From NCBI GenBank assembly GCA_028554645.1, contig JAQOOI010000079.1, positions 186,001 through 250,000 of the forward strand: a stretch of 64,000 nt of DNA. The letters are read 5' to 3'. The translations under genes and the position numbers were made by a program. Below the pieces are notes generated by a model. That model had not been told where the DNA came from. It was given only the letters and a program-made list of their open reading frames with translations, and searched no databases. This document shows positions 22,771-33,212 of the stretch, piece by piece. This DNA comes from Omphalotus guepiniiformis (taxonomy: Eukaryota; Basidiomycota; Agaricomycetes; Agaricales; Omphalotaceae). Numbering within the stretch: the stretch's first letter is position 1; the number at the start of each line of letters is the position of its first letter.

Positions 22771-24168
22771 ATGAAGGAGATTGGTGAAGAAGCTGTATAT
22801 ACTCAGAATCCTTCTCACAAAACAGGTCAATCTCCTGAGGAAAATAAACTTGTAAAGAAAAAGAGAGTTGAAGTGTTACTACCTACACTAAGACCATCTG
22901 AAAGGGAGAAATACAGACCCCCTGCTATGAGAAAAGAGCCCGTTCGTTTTGAACTACCCGTTGATTCTGACACTGAGGAGATTGAATCTCCCTCTGAAAA
23001 TAACAACGATGTTGCACGGAGAGTATCTAACCGTCCGTTTGATCATGTAAAGGCAATAGATAGGCCACCTATACCAAAGGGAATGCCTGTAGGGAGCCAG
23101 AATAAGTCAAATGAGACTGAAGGAGCTCAATCTGGAACTAAAGATGGAATGAGTAATGATACAAGGAATGCTATTGTATACACAAAGCCTCCGCGTAAAT
23201 CTGAGCCCGATTTCAAGCTTAGAAACTCACTATTCAAACCGGGTCTAGCAGAAGAAATTGCAGACAAAATCTTTAGATCTGAGATAGATATAAGTAGTGG
23301 GGACCTCATTGCTATATCTCCGGCACTTCAGAAGATTATGCAGAGAAAATTGAAGAACAACAGGGTGTATAAGCGTCCTGTAAAGGCTTTTGTTCATGAA
23401 GTAAGGGATGAAGATGATCCTGATGGTATTCTACCAGAAGAAGATGTCAATCTGGTACAGGCAAATTATATGGTCTTTATTGAAGATATGGCCTATGAAA
23501 GGGAAGATGTGTTTATTGTCCTAGATGAAGACACAGATGACCTTAAGAAAGGCTCAGTGGTACACAAGGATGTTGTGGACCAGTATCAGAAAGATGTACC
23601 TCCAGATGAGAGGAACAAGATCATTATAGTAGCCAGCCAGACTGACAGTCTAAAGGCAATCTACCCAAAGATTAATCACTCTGATCAACAAGTTGAGACA
23701 GTAGTTGATAGTGGTTCTCAAATTGTGTCCATGGATACAAGAGTAGCTATTGGACTTGGTTTAAGATGGGACCCAGAGACTGTGATCCATATGCAAAGTG
23801 CAAATGGTCAATTACAGGCTACTAGGGGACTAGCAAGAAATGTACCATTTACCTTTGGAGAAATAACTATCTATATGCAGATTCACATAATAGATAAAGT
23901 GCCTTATGATGTTCTTTTGGGAAGACCATTTGATGTGTTAACAAGCAGTGTAGTCAGAAACTTTGAAACTGGAGAACAAGAGATCACCATTACAGATCCA
24001 AACAGTGGAATGAAGTGTACAATGGGAACATATGACAGAGGTAGAGGAATTAAGGTTAAACCTATTCCTGGTGAACCAAAGCTTGTCCCTGAAACACAGA
24101 GATCTGCGAGTGTCCCTGTGAAAAATGAGGGAGACTCTCAAAATTTTCATCGGACCTCAATGAACTGA
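22771..24168 (+). CDS. aspartic protease region (Pro) of element B
   Basis: This frame is the same as gag, separated by one UGA at 22747; the ATG at 22771 is seven codons after it. Expression would need stop-codon readthrough or reinitiation. The first 300 residues are a low-complexity, charged linker. The protease has active-site VVDSGSQIVS at about 23704-23733, then RNVPFTFGEI and YDVLLGRPFDVL, the usual substrate-groove and C-terminal blocks of retroviral-type proteases. It processes the polyprotein. The end overlaps the open pol frame, with a slippery heptamer at 24141. Confidence 0.85.
   Translation: MKEIGEEAVYTQNPSHKTGQSPEENKLVKKKRVEVLLPTLRPSEREKYRPPAMRKEPVRFELPVDSDTEEIESPSENNNDVARRVSNRPFDHVKAIDRPPIPKGMPVGSQNKSNETEGAQSGTKDGMSNDTRNAIVYTKPPRKSEPDFKLRNSLFKPGLAEEIADKIFRSEIDISSGDLIAISPALQKIMQRKLKNNRVYKRPVKAFVHEVRDEDDPDGILPEEDVNLVQANYMVFIEDMAYEREDVFIVLDEDTDDLKKGSVVHKDVVDQYQKDVPPDERNKIIIVASQTDSLKAIYPKINHSDQQVETVVDSGSQIVSMDTRVAIGLGLRWDPETVIHMQSANGQLQATRGLARNVPFTFGEITIYMQIHIIDKVPYDVLLGRPFDVLTSSVVRNFETGEQEITITDPNSGMKCTMGTYDRGRGIKVKPIPGEPKLVPETQRSASVPVKNEGDSQNFHRTSMN
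24141..24147 (+). promoter_or_regulatory. candidate -1 frameshift site, element B pro-pol
   Basis: In the pro frame the sequence reads A AAT TTT, a heptamer of the canonical X XXY YYZ type. Slipping back one base joins pro to the pol frame, which is open from 24129, and yields FSSDLNELIRDQGE. At the same place element C gives FSSFEELIPDQGE, so the fusion peptide is conserved. Downstream RNA structure was not evaluated. Confidence 0.75.
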
Positions 24169-24203
24169 TAAGAGATCAGGGAGAGGTAGCTGTTTGTATT
24201 GAA

Positions 24204-27200
24204 ATGGATGAAGATGGCAATGCCACAATTGCTGGATATAAGCTGCCAGACAATGAATTGTTTTCAGAACCTGAAAAGGCTGAGGCATTTGTGTTTGCAG
24301 CTGAATCCATCATAAGAGAAAACGATATAGCGGCTGCAGATTCGGTTAGATCGTATTTAAATCGGTCTGTAGACTCAGAAAAGAAACAAGTGTTCTGTAC
24401 CTGGCGAGAAAATTTAAATTTGAATTCAAAAGAGCACTTAGATACTCAGAATTCAGACTTAGATACTTGCACGGTACTTAATCACACTTCGGAACCCGCA
24501 TCTGGAACTGAAAAGAGGATGAATAAGGGTAAAACGGTCAAAAGAGAACCGAAACCAGTCCAATCTTCAAGACCCAGATGGAGTAGAGATAAGAATGGCA
24601 ACAAAATGGCCAGATTGGTGACTGTTTTGGCTTCTAGAAAGTACAAACCAGTTGCTATTAAGGTCAAACCTGTTAAAGCTACCTTACCTGCGGAGTTCCG
24701 GATTGAAAGAAAAATAATTGGAGATCCGTTAAAAGATATGCCTGAGTTACCTACTCATCCTCCAGATTTCACTCCTGGTGAGAGGTACTCTCAAGAAAGA
24801 AAAGAAATTGTAGACAAGAATCATAATGAAGGTTTCTTATGGCCTGAAGAAATGAAACTTGTACACCATCTTATGAAAGTCCAAGAAAAAGCATTTGCAT
24901 GGGAAGCATCTGAAGGAGGAACCTTTAATACAGAGTTCTTTCCTCCAGTAAAGTTTCCAGTGTTACCACACACTCCTTGGGTAGAAAGGAATATTCCTAT
25001 ACCTCCAGGGATCTATGATCAAGTGTGTAAAATGATTAAGGACAAAATAGATGCTGGTGTATATGAGCCTTCTAGTTCATCCTATAGATCCAGATGGTTC
25101 TGTGTCTTAAAGAAAGATGGGAAAAGCTTAAGATTGGTCCATAGTTTAGAACCACTCAATAAAGTGACTATTCAACATTCAGGAATTCCTCCTGCAACTG
25201 CAGATATAGCTAGAAGCTTCTCTGGAAGAGCATGTTTGGGTTTACTGGATATCTTTGTTGGGTATGATGAGAGGCTGGTTGATGAAAGTTCAAGAGATCT
25301 TACCACCTTCCAAACACCTTTTGGCCCACATAGATTAGTGAAGTTACCTATGGGTTGGACAAACTCTGTCCCTATCTATCATGATGATGTTACATATATC
25401 TTCAGAGATGAAATTCCACATGTAACTAAACCTTACATTGATGATGTACCAGTAAAAGGGCCTGTCAGCAGATATGAAACTGCAGATGGAGGTTATGAAA
25501 CTATCCCTGAAAATTCTGGCATCAGAAGATTTGTGTGGGAGCATCTGCAGAATATGAACAGAATTGTGCAAAGAATGAAACATGCTGGTGGTACCTTTGC
25601 AGGGACCAAAGCTTTCATCTGTGTAGCTGAAGGTGATGTTGTTGGACATCATGTCAGTTATGAAGGAGAAAAGCCAGTGGAAAGGCTAGCTGAAGTTGTC
25701 CTGACTTGTGATGCATCAAAATGGTCTGAGAAGAAAGATATCCGGTCATTTTTGGGCACTGCTGGTCAGATGAGGATGTTCATAAAGGATTATGCCAAGA
25801 AAGCAAAACCTTTGACAATCTTAACTGGAGATGTGCCTTTTCAAATGGGTCCTGCAGAACTGGAAGCTGTAGAAATGATTAAAGATGGGATTAGGAATGC
25901 TCCAGCACTCCGTCCTATTGACTATGATTTAAGTACTGGAATCACCCTTTCAGTAGATACTTCCTGGATGGCAGTAGGTTTCCAACTATATCAGAGAGAC
26001 CCTGCAGATTCAAAGAAAAAGTTCTACAACTGGATGGGTTCCATTACTTTAAATGAAAGAGAAGCAAGGTTTTCTCAACCCAAGAGAGAACTATATGGCT
26101 TGATGTTGGCCTTACAACAAACATATTACCAGACATATGGATGTAGGGATCTTACTGTGGAAACAGATGCAAGCTATATTAAAGGAATGCTTGACAAACC
26201 CAGTAGTGGTCCCAATGCAACTATAAACAGATGGATTGAAGAAATAAGGAAGTTCCACTTCACCTTGGTACACATCAAGGGCACTGAACATAAGGGACCA
26301 GATGGACTATCTAGACCACCTAGAGGAACCATACCAACTGAAAGAGCGGCATCTAGAGATCCGGATTCATTTGTTGATGAAGATGATGGTCTGCCGGTGA
26401 AATTCAGAATGGGAGATGGTGAATCTGAGGTACCCTTTGATTTTGAAGCCTTTAAAGATGAAATAGATACACGAGGTGGTTACTTGCAGGAAGTGGCAAA
26501 GTCAATAGACGACTTTGAGGACGATTTGCAAGAAGCTCTTGAAGAAGAACGTCACTTGAATTCCATTAGAGAGCTGTTAGCAATTCAACATCCAGTATCT
26601 AACTCGATGTTGCAGTTTGCACAGACCTTGGTTATACCTGAAGGAGGTACTGAATGGAAACATGAACACCCGTATAGAGAGGATCACAGATCTGCATCTA
26701 CAAAGGAACTGGATGAACAACTCGACCTAATCAAAGATTGGTACCTGCAGGGCAATCAGCCTCTAGCTCACCTAGGTGAGACTGCTATGAAAAAGTTCAT
26801 TTCCAGGGCTGTAAAGTTCTTTGTAGACAGAGATGGTAGACTCTATAGAAGGAATGATGATACAGGAGGCCAGCATAGACTGGTTGTGCCTAAAGAGAAA
26901 AGGATGTACATGATGCATGCTGCTCATGACCATCTGGGACATAAAGGAATGTTTGCAACAAAAGCTCTCATAGAGAAGCGTTTTTGGTGGCCAGATTTGA
27001 ATGGAGATGTCAATTGGTTTGTCAAATCCTGCCAAATCTGCCAGAACCGAAAATTAGAATTGTTGAAGATTCCTCCCACTCTTACACACACTCCCTCCCT
27101 GTTTCAGAAGATTCATGTGGATGTATTTAAAGTATCACCTCCAAGTAATGGTTGCAAGGATGTTGTACATGGCAGATGTGCACTCTCATCCTGGTCTGAA

Positions 27201-28247
27201 GGAAGAGCCTTAAGATCTGACAATGCTAGATCATTGGGGGAATGGTTCTTTGATGATATTATATGCAGATGGGGATGTCCGGATGAAGTAGTAACTGATA
27301 ATGCACCCCAGATGCGAGCTATGCTTAAATGGCTAGAAGATAAATATGGAATTAAAGGAATTACTATATCTCCTTACAATTCCCAAGCAAATGGCAAGAT
27401 TGAGAGAGCCCACTTTGACATTAGAACTGCCTTGGCAAAAGCTACAGGTGGAGATCTAAAGAGATGGTGGTGGTTCCTCAAACATGTCTTCTGGGCAGAT
27501 AGAATTACAGCTAGAAAAGGACTTGGATGTTCACCATACTTCCTTGTTACTGGAGCTGAACCTATCCTACCCTTGGATATTGTTGAATCTACATGGTTAG
27601 TAAAACTTCCAGATAGAATCTTGACATATGAGGAACTTATTGGCTATAGGGCACAAGCTCTAGCTAAGCATAGAACCCATGTGCAGGAAATGATATCTAG
27701 AATTAATACAACCAAGAAAGAGACTCTTAGACAATATGAAGAAGAATACAGAAATGTTATCAGAGATTTTGATTTCAAACCTGGTACACTTATACAAGTC
27801 AGAAATACACAAGTTGAGAAGAACTTGGACAGAAAAATGTATCCTAGATACCTGGGACCCATGATTGTAATAAGGAGAACCAAAGGGGGATCCTACATTG
27901 TGGCCCAGATGGATGGCACAGTACTCAGAGAAAAGGTTGCTGCCTTCAGAGTACTACCCCATGTAGCTCGATATGAACCAATTGAACTGCCTGAGAACAT
28001 TCATGAACTTATAGACTTGACTAGTGAACAGCTAGAAGAGATGGTCAATGATAACAATGAGTTGGACCCTGAACTTGAGAGAGATTACATCTTTGACAGT
28101 ATTCCTCAACTGAGAATTCCTGCTGAAGATGAAGATCTTGATGAGTCCAGTGATGAAGAACTACAATCTGCAAACGATGCAGATGAAGAAGAACCAAATT
28201 GGGATGCTCCAGTCCTGACTAGGTCTCAATCTTCACAAAATAAATGA
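24204..28247 (+). CDS. Pol of element B: RT, RNase H, integrase
   Basis: The frame is open from 24129 and the first ATG is 24204; it is probably made as a Pro-Pol fusion by -1 frameshift. RT blocks: SYRSRWFCVLKKDGKSLRLV, then GLLDIFVGYDER, LPMGWTNS and PYIDDVPVKG with the catalytic Asp pair. About 30 extra residues (YETADGGYETIPENSG) follow this motif, as in C. RNase H: LSVDTSW, FSQPKRELYGLM, VETDASY and GPDGLSR. Integrase: HAAHDHLGH and CQICQ zinc residues, then HVDVF, VTDNAPQ and NGKIERAH carrying the D, D and E. A GPY/F-like segment (PRYLGPMIVIRR) and an acidic tail end the protein. I see no chromodomain. The frame is intact over 1347 codons. Confidence 0.93.
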   Translation: MDEDGNATIAGYKLPDNELFSEPEKAEAFVFAAESIIRENDIAAADSVRSYLNRSVDSEKKQVFCTWRENLNLNSKEHLDTQNSDLDTCTVLNHTSEPASGTEKRMNKGKTVKREPKPVQSSRPRWSRDKNGNKMARLVTVLASRKYKPVAIKVKPVKATLPAEFRIERKIIGDPLKDMPELPTHPPDFTPGERYSQERKEIVDKNHNEGFLWPEEMKLVHHLMKVQEKAFAWEASEGGTFNTEFFPPVKFPVLPHTPWVERNIPIPPGIYDQVCKMIKDKIDAGVYEPSSSSYRSRWFCVLKKDGKSLRLVHSLEPLNKVTIQHSGIPPATADIARSFSGRACLGLLDIFVGYDERLVDESSRDLTTFQTPFGPHRLVKLPMGWTNSVPIYHDDVTYIFRDEIPHVTKPYIDDVPVKGPVSRYETADGGYETIPENSGIRRFVWEHLQNMNRIVQRMKHAGGTFAGTKAFICVAEGDVVGHHVSYEGEKPVERLAEVVLTCDASKWSEKKDIRSFLGTAGQMRMFIKDYAKKAKPLTILTGDVPFQMGPAELEAVEMIKDGIRNAPALRPIDYDLSTGITLSVDTSWMAVGFQLYQRDPADSKKKFYNWMGSITLNEREARFSQPKRELYGLMLALQQTYYQTYGCRDLTVETDASYIKGMLDKPSSGPNATINRWIEEIRKFHFTLVHIKGTEHKGPDGLSRPPRGTIPTERAASRDPDSFVDEDDGLPVKFRMGDGESEVPFDFEAFKDEIDTRGGYLQEVAKSIDDFEDDLQEALEEERHLNSIRELLAIQHPVSNSMLQFAQTLVIPEGGTEWKHEHPYREDHRSASTKELDEQLDLIKDWYLQGNQPLAHLGETAMKKFISRAVKFFVDRDGRLYRRNDDTGGQHRLVVPKEKRMYMMHAAHDHLGHKGMFATKALIEKRFWWPDLNGDVNWFVKSCQICQNRKLELLKIPPTLTHTPSLFQKIHVDVFKVSPPSNGCKDVVHGRCALSSWSEGRALRSDNARSLGEWFFDDIICRWGCPDEVVTDNAPQMRAMLKWLEDKYGIKGITISPYNSQANGKIERAHFDIRTALAKATGGDLKRWWWFLKHVFWADRITARKGLGCSPYFLVTGAEPILPLDIVESTWLVKLPDRILTYEELIGYRAQALAKHRTHVQEMISRINTTKKETLRQYEEEYRNVIRDFDFKPGTLIQVRNTQVEKNLDRKMYPRYLGPMIVIRRTKGGSYIVAQMDGTVLREKVAAFRVLPHVARYEPIELPENIHELIDLTSEQLEEMVNDNNELDPELERDYIFDSIPQLRIPAEDEDLDESSDEELQSANDADEEEPNWDAPVLTRSQSSQNK

Positions 28248-28449
28248 TAAACACACTATATTTGAACAAAGTACGAGATAGACACTGAAAAAGTGACTAT
28301 CTAGTTGCAGATGAAAGTAAAAAGTGGGTAACAGTAGTTTGCACTACTAAGATAAACATAAAGGGTGTTTGAGGATGTCCTATACGATGTACCAATACCG
28401 TGTAAACTGCCCATAAATGATACTGAGATGTCCAGATGTAACATTAAAG

Positions 28450-29843
28450 TCAGAGAATGTCTGCAGATGGAAATGCATGGAAAGGAGCTGGATCATCAGC
28501 AGTACCTGGACCAGACTCCAAGGGACTCTGGTTGGCCCTGTAAGCCTTCTCCTTCTGTCTTCGGAGCAATTCCAGACGGGAAAACTCCTTGTAGGCAAAT
28601 CTGTACTGAGAATGATGATACTGAATGGCATGTTGATGAACACTGAGTTCTGTCTTCAAGAAGTTGGAAATTGATTGAAGAACCTCAGGAGAGAAGTGGT
28701 CCAAGTCCATGAAAGGGAACAGAGCAGTGATACGAGTCACAATCTCTTCTCCACTCTCCCGGAGTTTGCGCTCATCTGCAGGATAATTGAGTTAGAAACT
28801 CGAAAAACCGCAGATTGGGTGACTACTCACGGTCTGTCTCCTCTCTAAGGTTGACGATTGGGTTCTCAATACGAGGCTTCTTCATGACAATCACCTTGTG
28901 GGGCTCAGGAATAGGTTCATTCTGCAAGAACATTTATGATCAGTACATGGAACTACTTGAGCAACTCCAGATGGAACTAAAAACTTACATCTTTGGGTCC
29001 AACTGAGGTGGCCTGTAAAAGTGACCATGGTACATCAGTCTAGAGAAACGAATGAACAGTTCTGAACATAAATCTGCTTACCCTTGGAGAAGTAATTACT
29101 ACTTTTTCCTTGGAAGACTTATGAACTGTGGTAGTAGTGGGAGAACCTTTGGTTTTGTCCTTGCTAGAGTCCTTGTTATCCTTATTGGGAGCGTGGATCG
29201 ACGCAGAAAGCCCAAGGGAAGGTCCATCTGCCATCTAAGAAAAGAAAGACCATGTTGAGATTTGAGTTAGGTACTCAGGAGTTAGATACTTACAGTAACG
29301 TCTCCGTCACCAGTAATGACCTCAATCTCTTCATCGTCATCATCGTCATCCTCAATAAGTTCGGGAGTTTTAGCTGGCTACACACCGATAGGCAGTTAGA
29401 TACTCGAAATGAGAGGGATGGTCAATAAAAACGTACTTTGCGCTTCTTAGATCCGCTGAGAGTCTCTCTGCGCTTTGCCAAGTCGTCCCGGAAAGCTTTA
29501 ATGGCGGAGAAAGTGTCAGGTTCACCTACAGATGGAAACTTTTTGACTGCATCTGCGACCAGATTGACACCTTTGTCGAACAAAGTGAACGCTTCCTCGG
29601 ACTTAGCAACTGCATATGCAGGCAGAGACTTCTTCTGTAATAAGAAATCAAGTTAGATACTGGACCTGGAATCAAAGATTGAACATTTACAAGATGACTA
29701 GCAAGGGCTGTAATAAGCATCCCAAGCAGTTCAGTATCCGCATCTTTGGCCTCCATGGCTCCAGTAGCTCGAGAAAGATATCGCTGCGTTGTGGCAACCC
29801 ACTCAGGACGCTCAGGCCAAGTCTTGGGACCTTTAGGGGCCAT
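28450..29843 (-). CDS. antisense gene 2 of element B, 342 aa, 7 exons
   Basis: A spliced gene on the strand opposite to gag-pol; its stop lies 200 bp from the end of pol. Exons, in transcription order, are 29843-29691, 29634-29437, 29377-29294, 29234-29082, 29012-28989, 28921-28831 and 28775-28450, with GT-AG introns. They sum to 343 codons in frame. The N-terminus (MAPKGPKTWPERPEWV) is predicted helical. Next come an acidic run (LIEDDDDDDEEIEVI), a Lys/Ser/Thr-rich linker and VIVMKKPRIENP, a possible nuclear signal. The C-terminal region looks helical (EVLQSISNFLKTELS, FSRLELLRRQKEK). Introns contain the TTAGATACT motif of the LTR. No family is recognised. The copy in B' starts identically as far as it runs. 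Confidence 0.8.
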
Positions 29844-29937
29844 AACTGTAAAATATAGAGATAAAGAAATGATAAAAGTGGAAGGGATGTAGAACCAAGT
29901 AATAGATGGTGCTGAGTCGTTCTGAATCTGCGCTGCA

Positions 29938-29946
29938 CCTTTTATA
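29938..29946 (-). promoter_or_regulatory. TATA box of antisense gene 2, element B
   Basis: On the minus strand it reads TATAAAAGG, 95 bp before the start codon. Element C has the same nine bases, preceded by a similar ACCAG or CTGG context, 38 bp before the start of its antisense gene. The copy in B' is at 63501-63509. Confidence 0.7.
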
Positions 29947-30037
29947 TCTGGTCTACCCCGTCTAAATCTGCACGTTGGTCATTACTCCTATGCTGTTCAA
30001 ACAGGCACAATGAGGCCTAGCCAGCGTAGCAGATTGA

Positions 30038-30078
30038 TCAACGGGGACGTTGAAGTTAATTTTACTTGGGGGGAGAGA
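30038..30078 (+). other. internal hairpin and polypurine tract, element B
   Basis: TCAACG-GGGA-CGTTGA forms a perfect six-base-pair stem with a GGGA (GNRA-type) loop at 30038-30053. ATTTTACTT and a purine run GGGGGGAGAGA follow at 30068-30078. This resembles the terminal arrangement directly before the 3' LTR (33483-33516), where the stem sequence differs but pairs and the loop is the same. Confidence 0.75.
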
Positions 30079-30683
30079 GCACACAAAGTTGACAAGGCCA
30101 AAATTTTGAATTTTTGAAATTTCAAATATCTCAAATCTGGAGATCTAGACAGCTTTGACCGCAGAGGACTTAGCCGAATAGCATTGCCGAGTAACCGAGA
30201 GCTCTCAACCTTGACAGAAAGGACTTATTAAATTCAATGTATCCTCAAAAAGAAACGATACTTATTGAAAATTGTGGGCTTAAGTCATTTAAAGAATTGT
30301 TTCCCTCTAGAATCGAGTTAGATACTCAACTTGAAGGAGACGCTCAATATGATTTCTTATGTTTCACACCAGATTCATGCCAAGAAAAATGAAATATGTA
30401 TTTTTGAGCATAGAAGCTCAGGACTATAATAAGAGATACTTCGACCTATACTACTATAAAGTAAGTACAGGGAGTATCTACAGAAAAAGCGATGTATAAA
30501 ATTTTTATATATTTGGGCAACCTGGTGTGTTGAACACCAGAGTTACCCGCGACGAGATGCGAACGGATACGGCAGGTCCCAGCCAAGCGAAGAAAGCGAC
30601 AGATCTGTGAGATTGGGACTGAGAGATGGAGAAAGTAAAGGGAAAAAGGGGTACGAACTATGCGTGCACCCGAGCCTTGAAAG

Positions 30684-33212
30684 TCACTCTGAGAGGGGAT
30701 CGTCCCTCCCAGCTAGTGGACTGCTTTCTGGCACCAGTACCTTGCCGGCTGTCTCCTCCTCCAGCTCGTCTTCCTTGTCTTCGTCCTCTTCGACCGTGAC
30801 TTGCGAAGCACCGACCGCCTGAGGCGATTCGTCGATGTCAGCTGTAGCAACGGGAGTGGAACGGATATTGGAAGGACCGGGCTGCGGCTCGACCTCTGGA
30901 TCCACCACGATGAAATGACCTGCTTCGTTCCTAGCGATGTAGCTGGCCCGAGACACCAGGTTGATGTCCCATCCAAGCGCGGTAGCCAGTAGTTTGAGCT
31001 GTTCGTCCGAATAGTCGAACGTCGGGTCGCCAGTCTGAACCTGATGTAAAACAAGACGAGGATCGCGACACGAAGCTTTGATATGATCTTGACGCTGCAA
31101 AACCGTTCGGTGTACCCGTTCCATCGCCCGCATCTGCGCGGAGACGCTGTTCTGCATGTCCTCGTAGGTGTCGATAAGAATCTGCAACTGCTCAGCTTCC
31201 TGAGAGACAACTAAGAAACGAAGAACCTTTAATAAAAGATGTCTAAAGAAATGAAAGGAATACTTACCTGTACTGCCGCTGCGAGCCAATGTGTATGAAA
31301 GGCATCGCAACTGATCGCTGCCTTCCAAACCGTACGACCAGCTACAGGTATGATTGTCCTTCGCGCAAGTCGCGCAGCGCCATTCGAAAGTCTTGCTGTT
31401 GAACTGAGGACGGCATTCTCTACCTTCAGTGTGAGTACCGCCGACGCAGGCAGCACAAATGGAGTCGCCGAAGAACTAAAAGAGTGACGAAAAGAAAATT
31501 TAGCGGGTATTAATCTCGAGTCAGAAAGATACTCACCCTATCGAATGTGCGGTTGACTGAAACGAGTTGCTGTAAAGTAACAGGACGGCCATAAGGCCAT
31601 CCAAAGACAACACGGCCTGTAAAAGAACCGTTAAACAAACACTAGAAAAATGAAATAAAAGAGATACTTACCGGGTATCGCTTCAAAGTCCTCCTTCGCA
31701 CGATTTTGAGGTGTTCGTCCATCCGATCGCTAAGGAAAGACATTGTCAGTAAAAGGAAATGAAATAAAAAGAAATGACAAGACTTACTTGAAGATTTGGG
31801 GCCTCGTAACGAGTGCCCGGAGCAAGAGAAACAGAAGAAGTAGAGAAATCAGCGCGAGAAGCCCATAGAGGTGCCTCGAAGTCGACGTTAAGATTGACTG
31901 GGGCTTTAGTACCCTCAGTCTTGACTGCTTTCTCATCTTCCTTCTTCTCCTCTTCCTCGTCGCTGGATGCAGGAACAGTAATTGAAGTCGCCTTGGAGCG
32001 AGTCTTTCGAGACGCTGGTTCATCGGCAGGCTCTTCTACCCGCATCTTCCGAATCTTCGGTTTTGGCTTGACCACCTGTTTACCCTTGCCCTGTGTAAGA
32101 AAACATGAGAAAAGAATAAATAAATCTATAAGGAAACGTACCTTTGAAGCTGCAGCTGCAGGCTTCTTACCCTCAGAAACGCGAGACTTCTTGACCGGAG
32201 GCTCAGAGTTCTCGGACTCGAAGTCAGTATCATCGTCGTCGTCGTCGGTCAGCTCAGTAGATTCGGCCGTGGCTTCAACGTCGGAGATCTTGTGTTTCAT
32301 CTAAAAATGATAAAATAAGAAGGACCTCTTCAAACAAAAAGAAAAGACATACCGAACGACCCGGTAAGGGCGTTACACTAGTCTTGGCCTTTGGCTTTGG
32401 CTTTGGCTTTGGTTTTGAAACCGGTGCCGAAACCTTCGAAGATTCAGCGCGAGCAACCTTGGCGGACGAAGCAAGTGTGGCGAGAGGCGGGAGTAAGATC
32501 TCATCGTCGTCGTTGTCTTCCTCGAGCTGCGGAGTTTGCTTAAGCTTAGGAAATGGAGGTAGTGGTTCCCACAAATTGCGAAGCTGTAAAGAGTTAGCAA
32601 AAGAAATGAAAACCAGTCTGAGAGATACTTACTGTATACTTGAGGCAGAAAGAATCAAGTTTAGCGCGATTTAGCCCCCAGGGCGGCACAATAAATGAAG
32701 TCGGTTTGGCCTGATGAAGCCATAAAGCGAGATTGCATACAGAAAGAAAAGAACCGGTAAAATAGTCGGGGAGATGTGTATGTGCTCGCTGGGAGCGATT
32801 GAAAGTCAAAGCAACGCGAGTCTGTCAAGATGAGGTTAGCTATAACGAAGATGAAAAGAAATGATGCCTACCAAGGCGAGATTCAAATCGTCGAAAGCGG
32901 ATGTAATGGTCCTCAACCTAAGACCCTTTCCAAACTCCTTGAACGATTGGTCCCGTAGACGTCGGTCCAAGTCGCCTAGCCTTGAAACGATGGCGGAAAG
33001 AGCCTTGTAATCCTCTTCGTTCATGTCTGAGAGCTGTGAGAGGGAAAAGAAAAGAAAGAGGCCGTCAATTGAGAGCGGTTCTCGAATATATATGTGACAC
33101 ACTGTGAAAAGCAGCGCGTGAGAGAAAGGAATTAAAAAGGACTTACCGGTACCTCGGAAGGCTCCCTACTGAGAGTGATAGAGGAAGCCAATTGCCTTGA
33201 AAAGTCATCCAT
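30684..33212 (-). CDS. antisense gene 1 of element B, 660 aa, 10 exons, Zn2Cys6-like
   Basis: A spliced gene on the strand opposite to gag-pol, starting about 300 bp inside the 3' LTR. With GT-AG introns of about 50-113 nt the ten exons sum to 661 codons in frame; exact borders are given for the B' copy at 60235-62763. The N-terminal half has a helical region (NEEDYKALSAIVSRLGDLDRR). Next come Lys-Pro repeats, acidic runs (LTDDDDDDTDFESENSE) and PPVKKSRVSEGKK, a possible nuclear signal. A cysteine cluster CX2CX10CX12CX2CX6C follows, close to fungal Zn2Cys6 DNA-binding domains except for the longer first loop. A coiled-coil-like region (EAEQLQILIDTYEDMQNSV) and an acidic C-terminus end it. A DNA-binding regulator is plausible but inferred. 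Confidence 0.82.

Larger units (their letters stand above)
29844..30683. other. spacer between the antisense genes of B
   Basis: It contains the promoter of antisense gene 2 (TATA at 29938-29946), a hairpin plus polypurine tract (30038-30078), a TTAGATACT motif at 30318 and an AT-rich stretch around 30090-30125. No coding region is supported. Confidence 0.7.

Noticed and set aside
31784..32023. ORFs in other frames over the antisense genes of B and B' (Arg/Ser-rich)
   Set aside because: Frame shadows of acidic and Lys-rich exons. The spliced model explains the sequence better.
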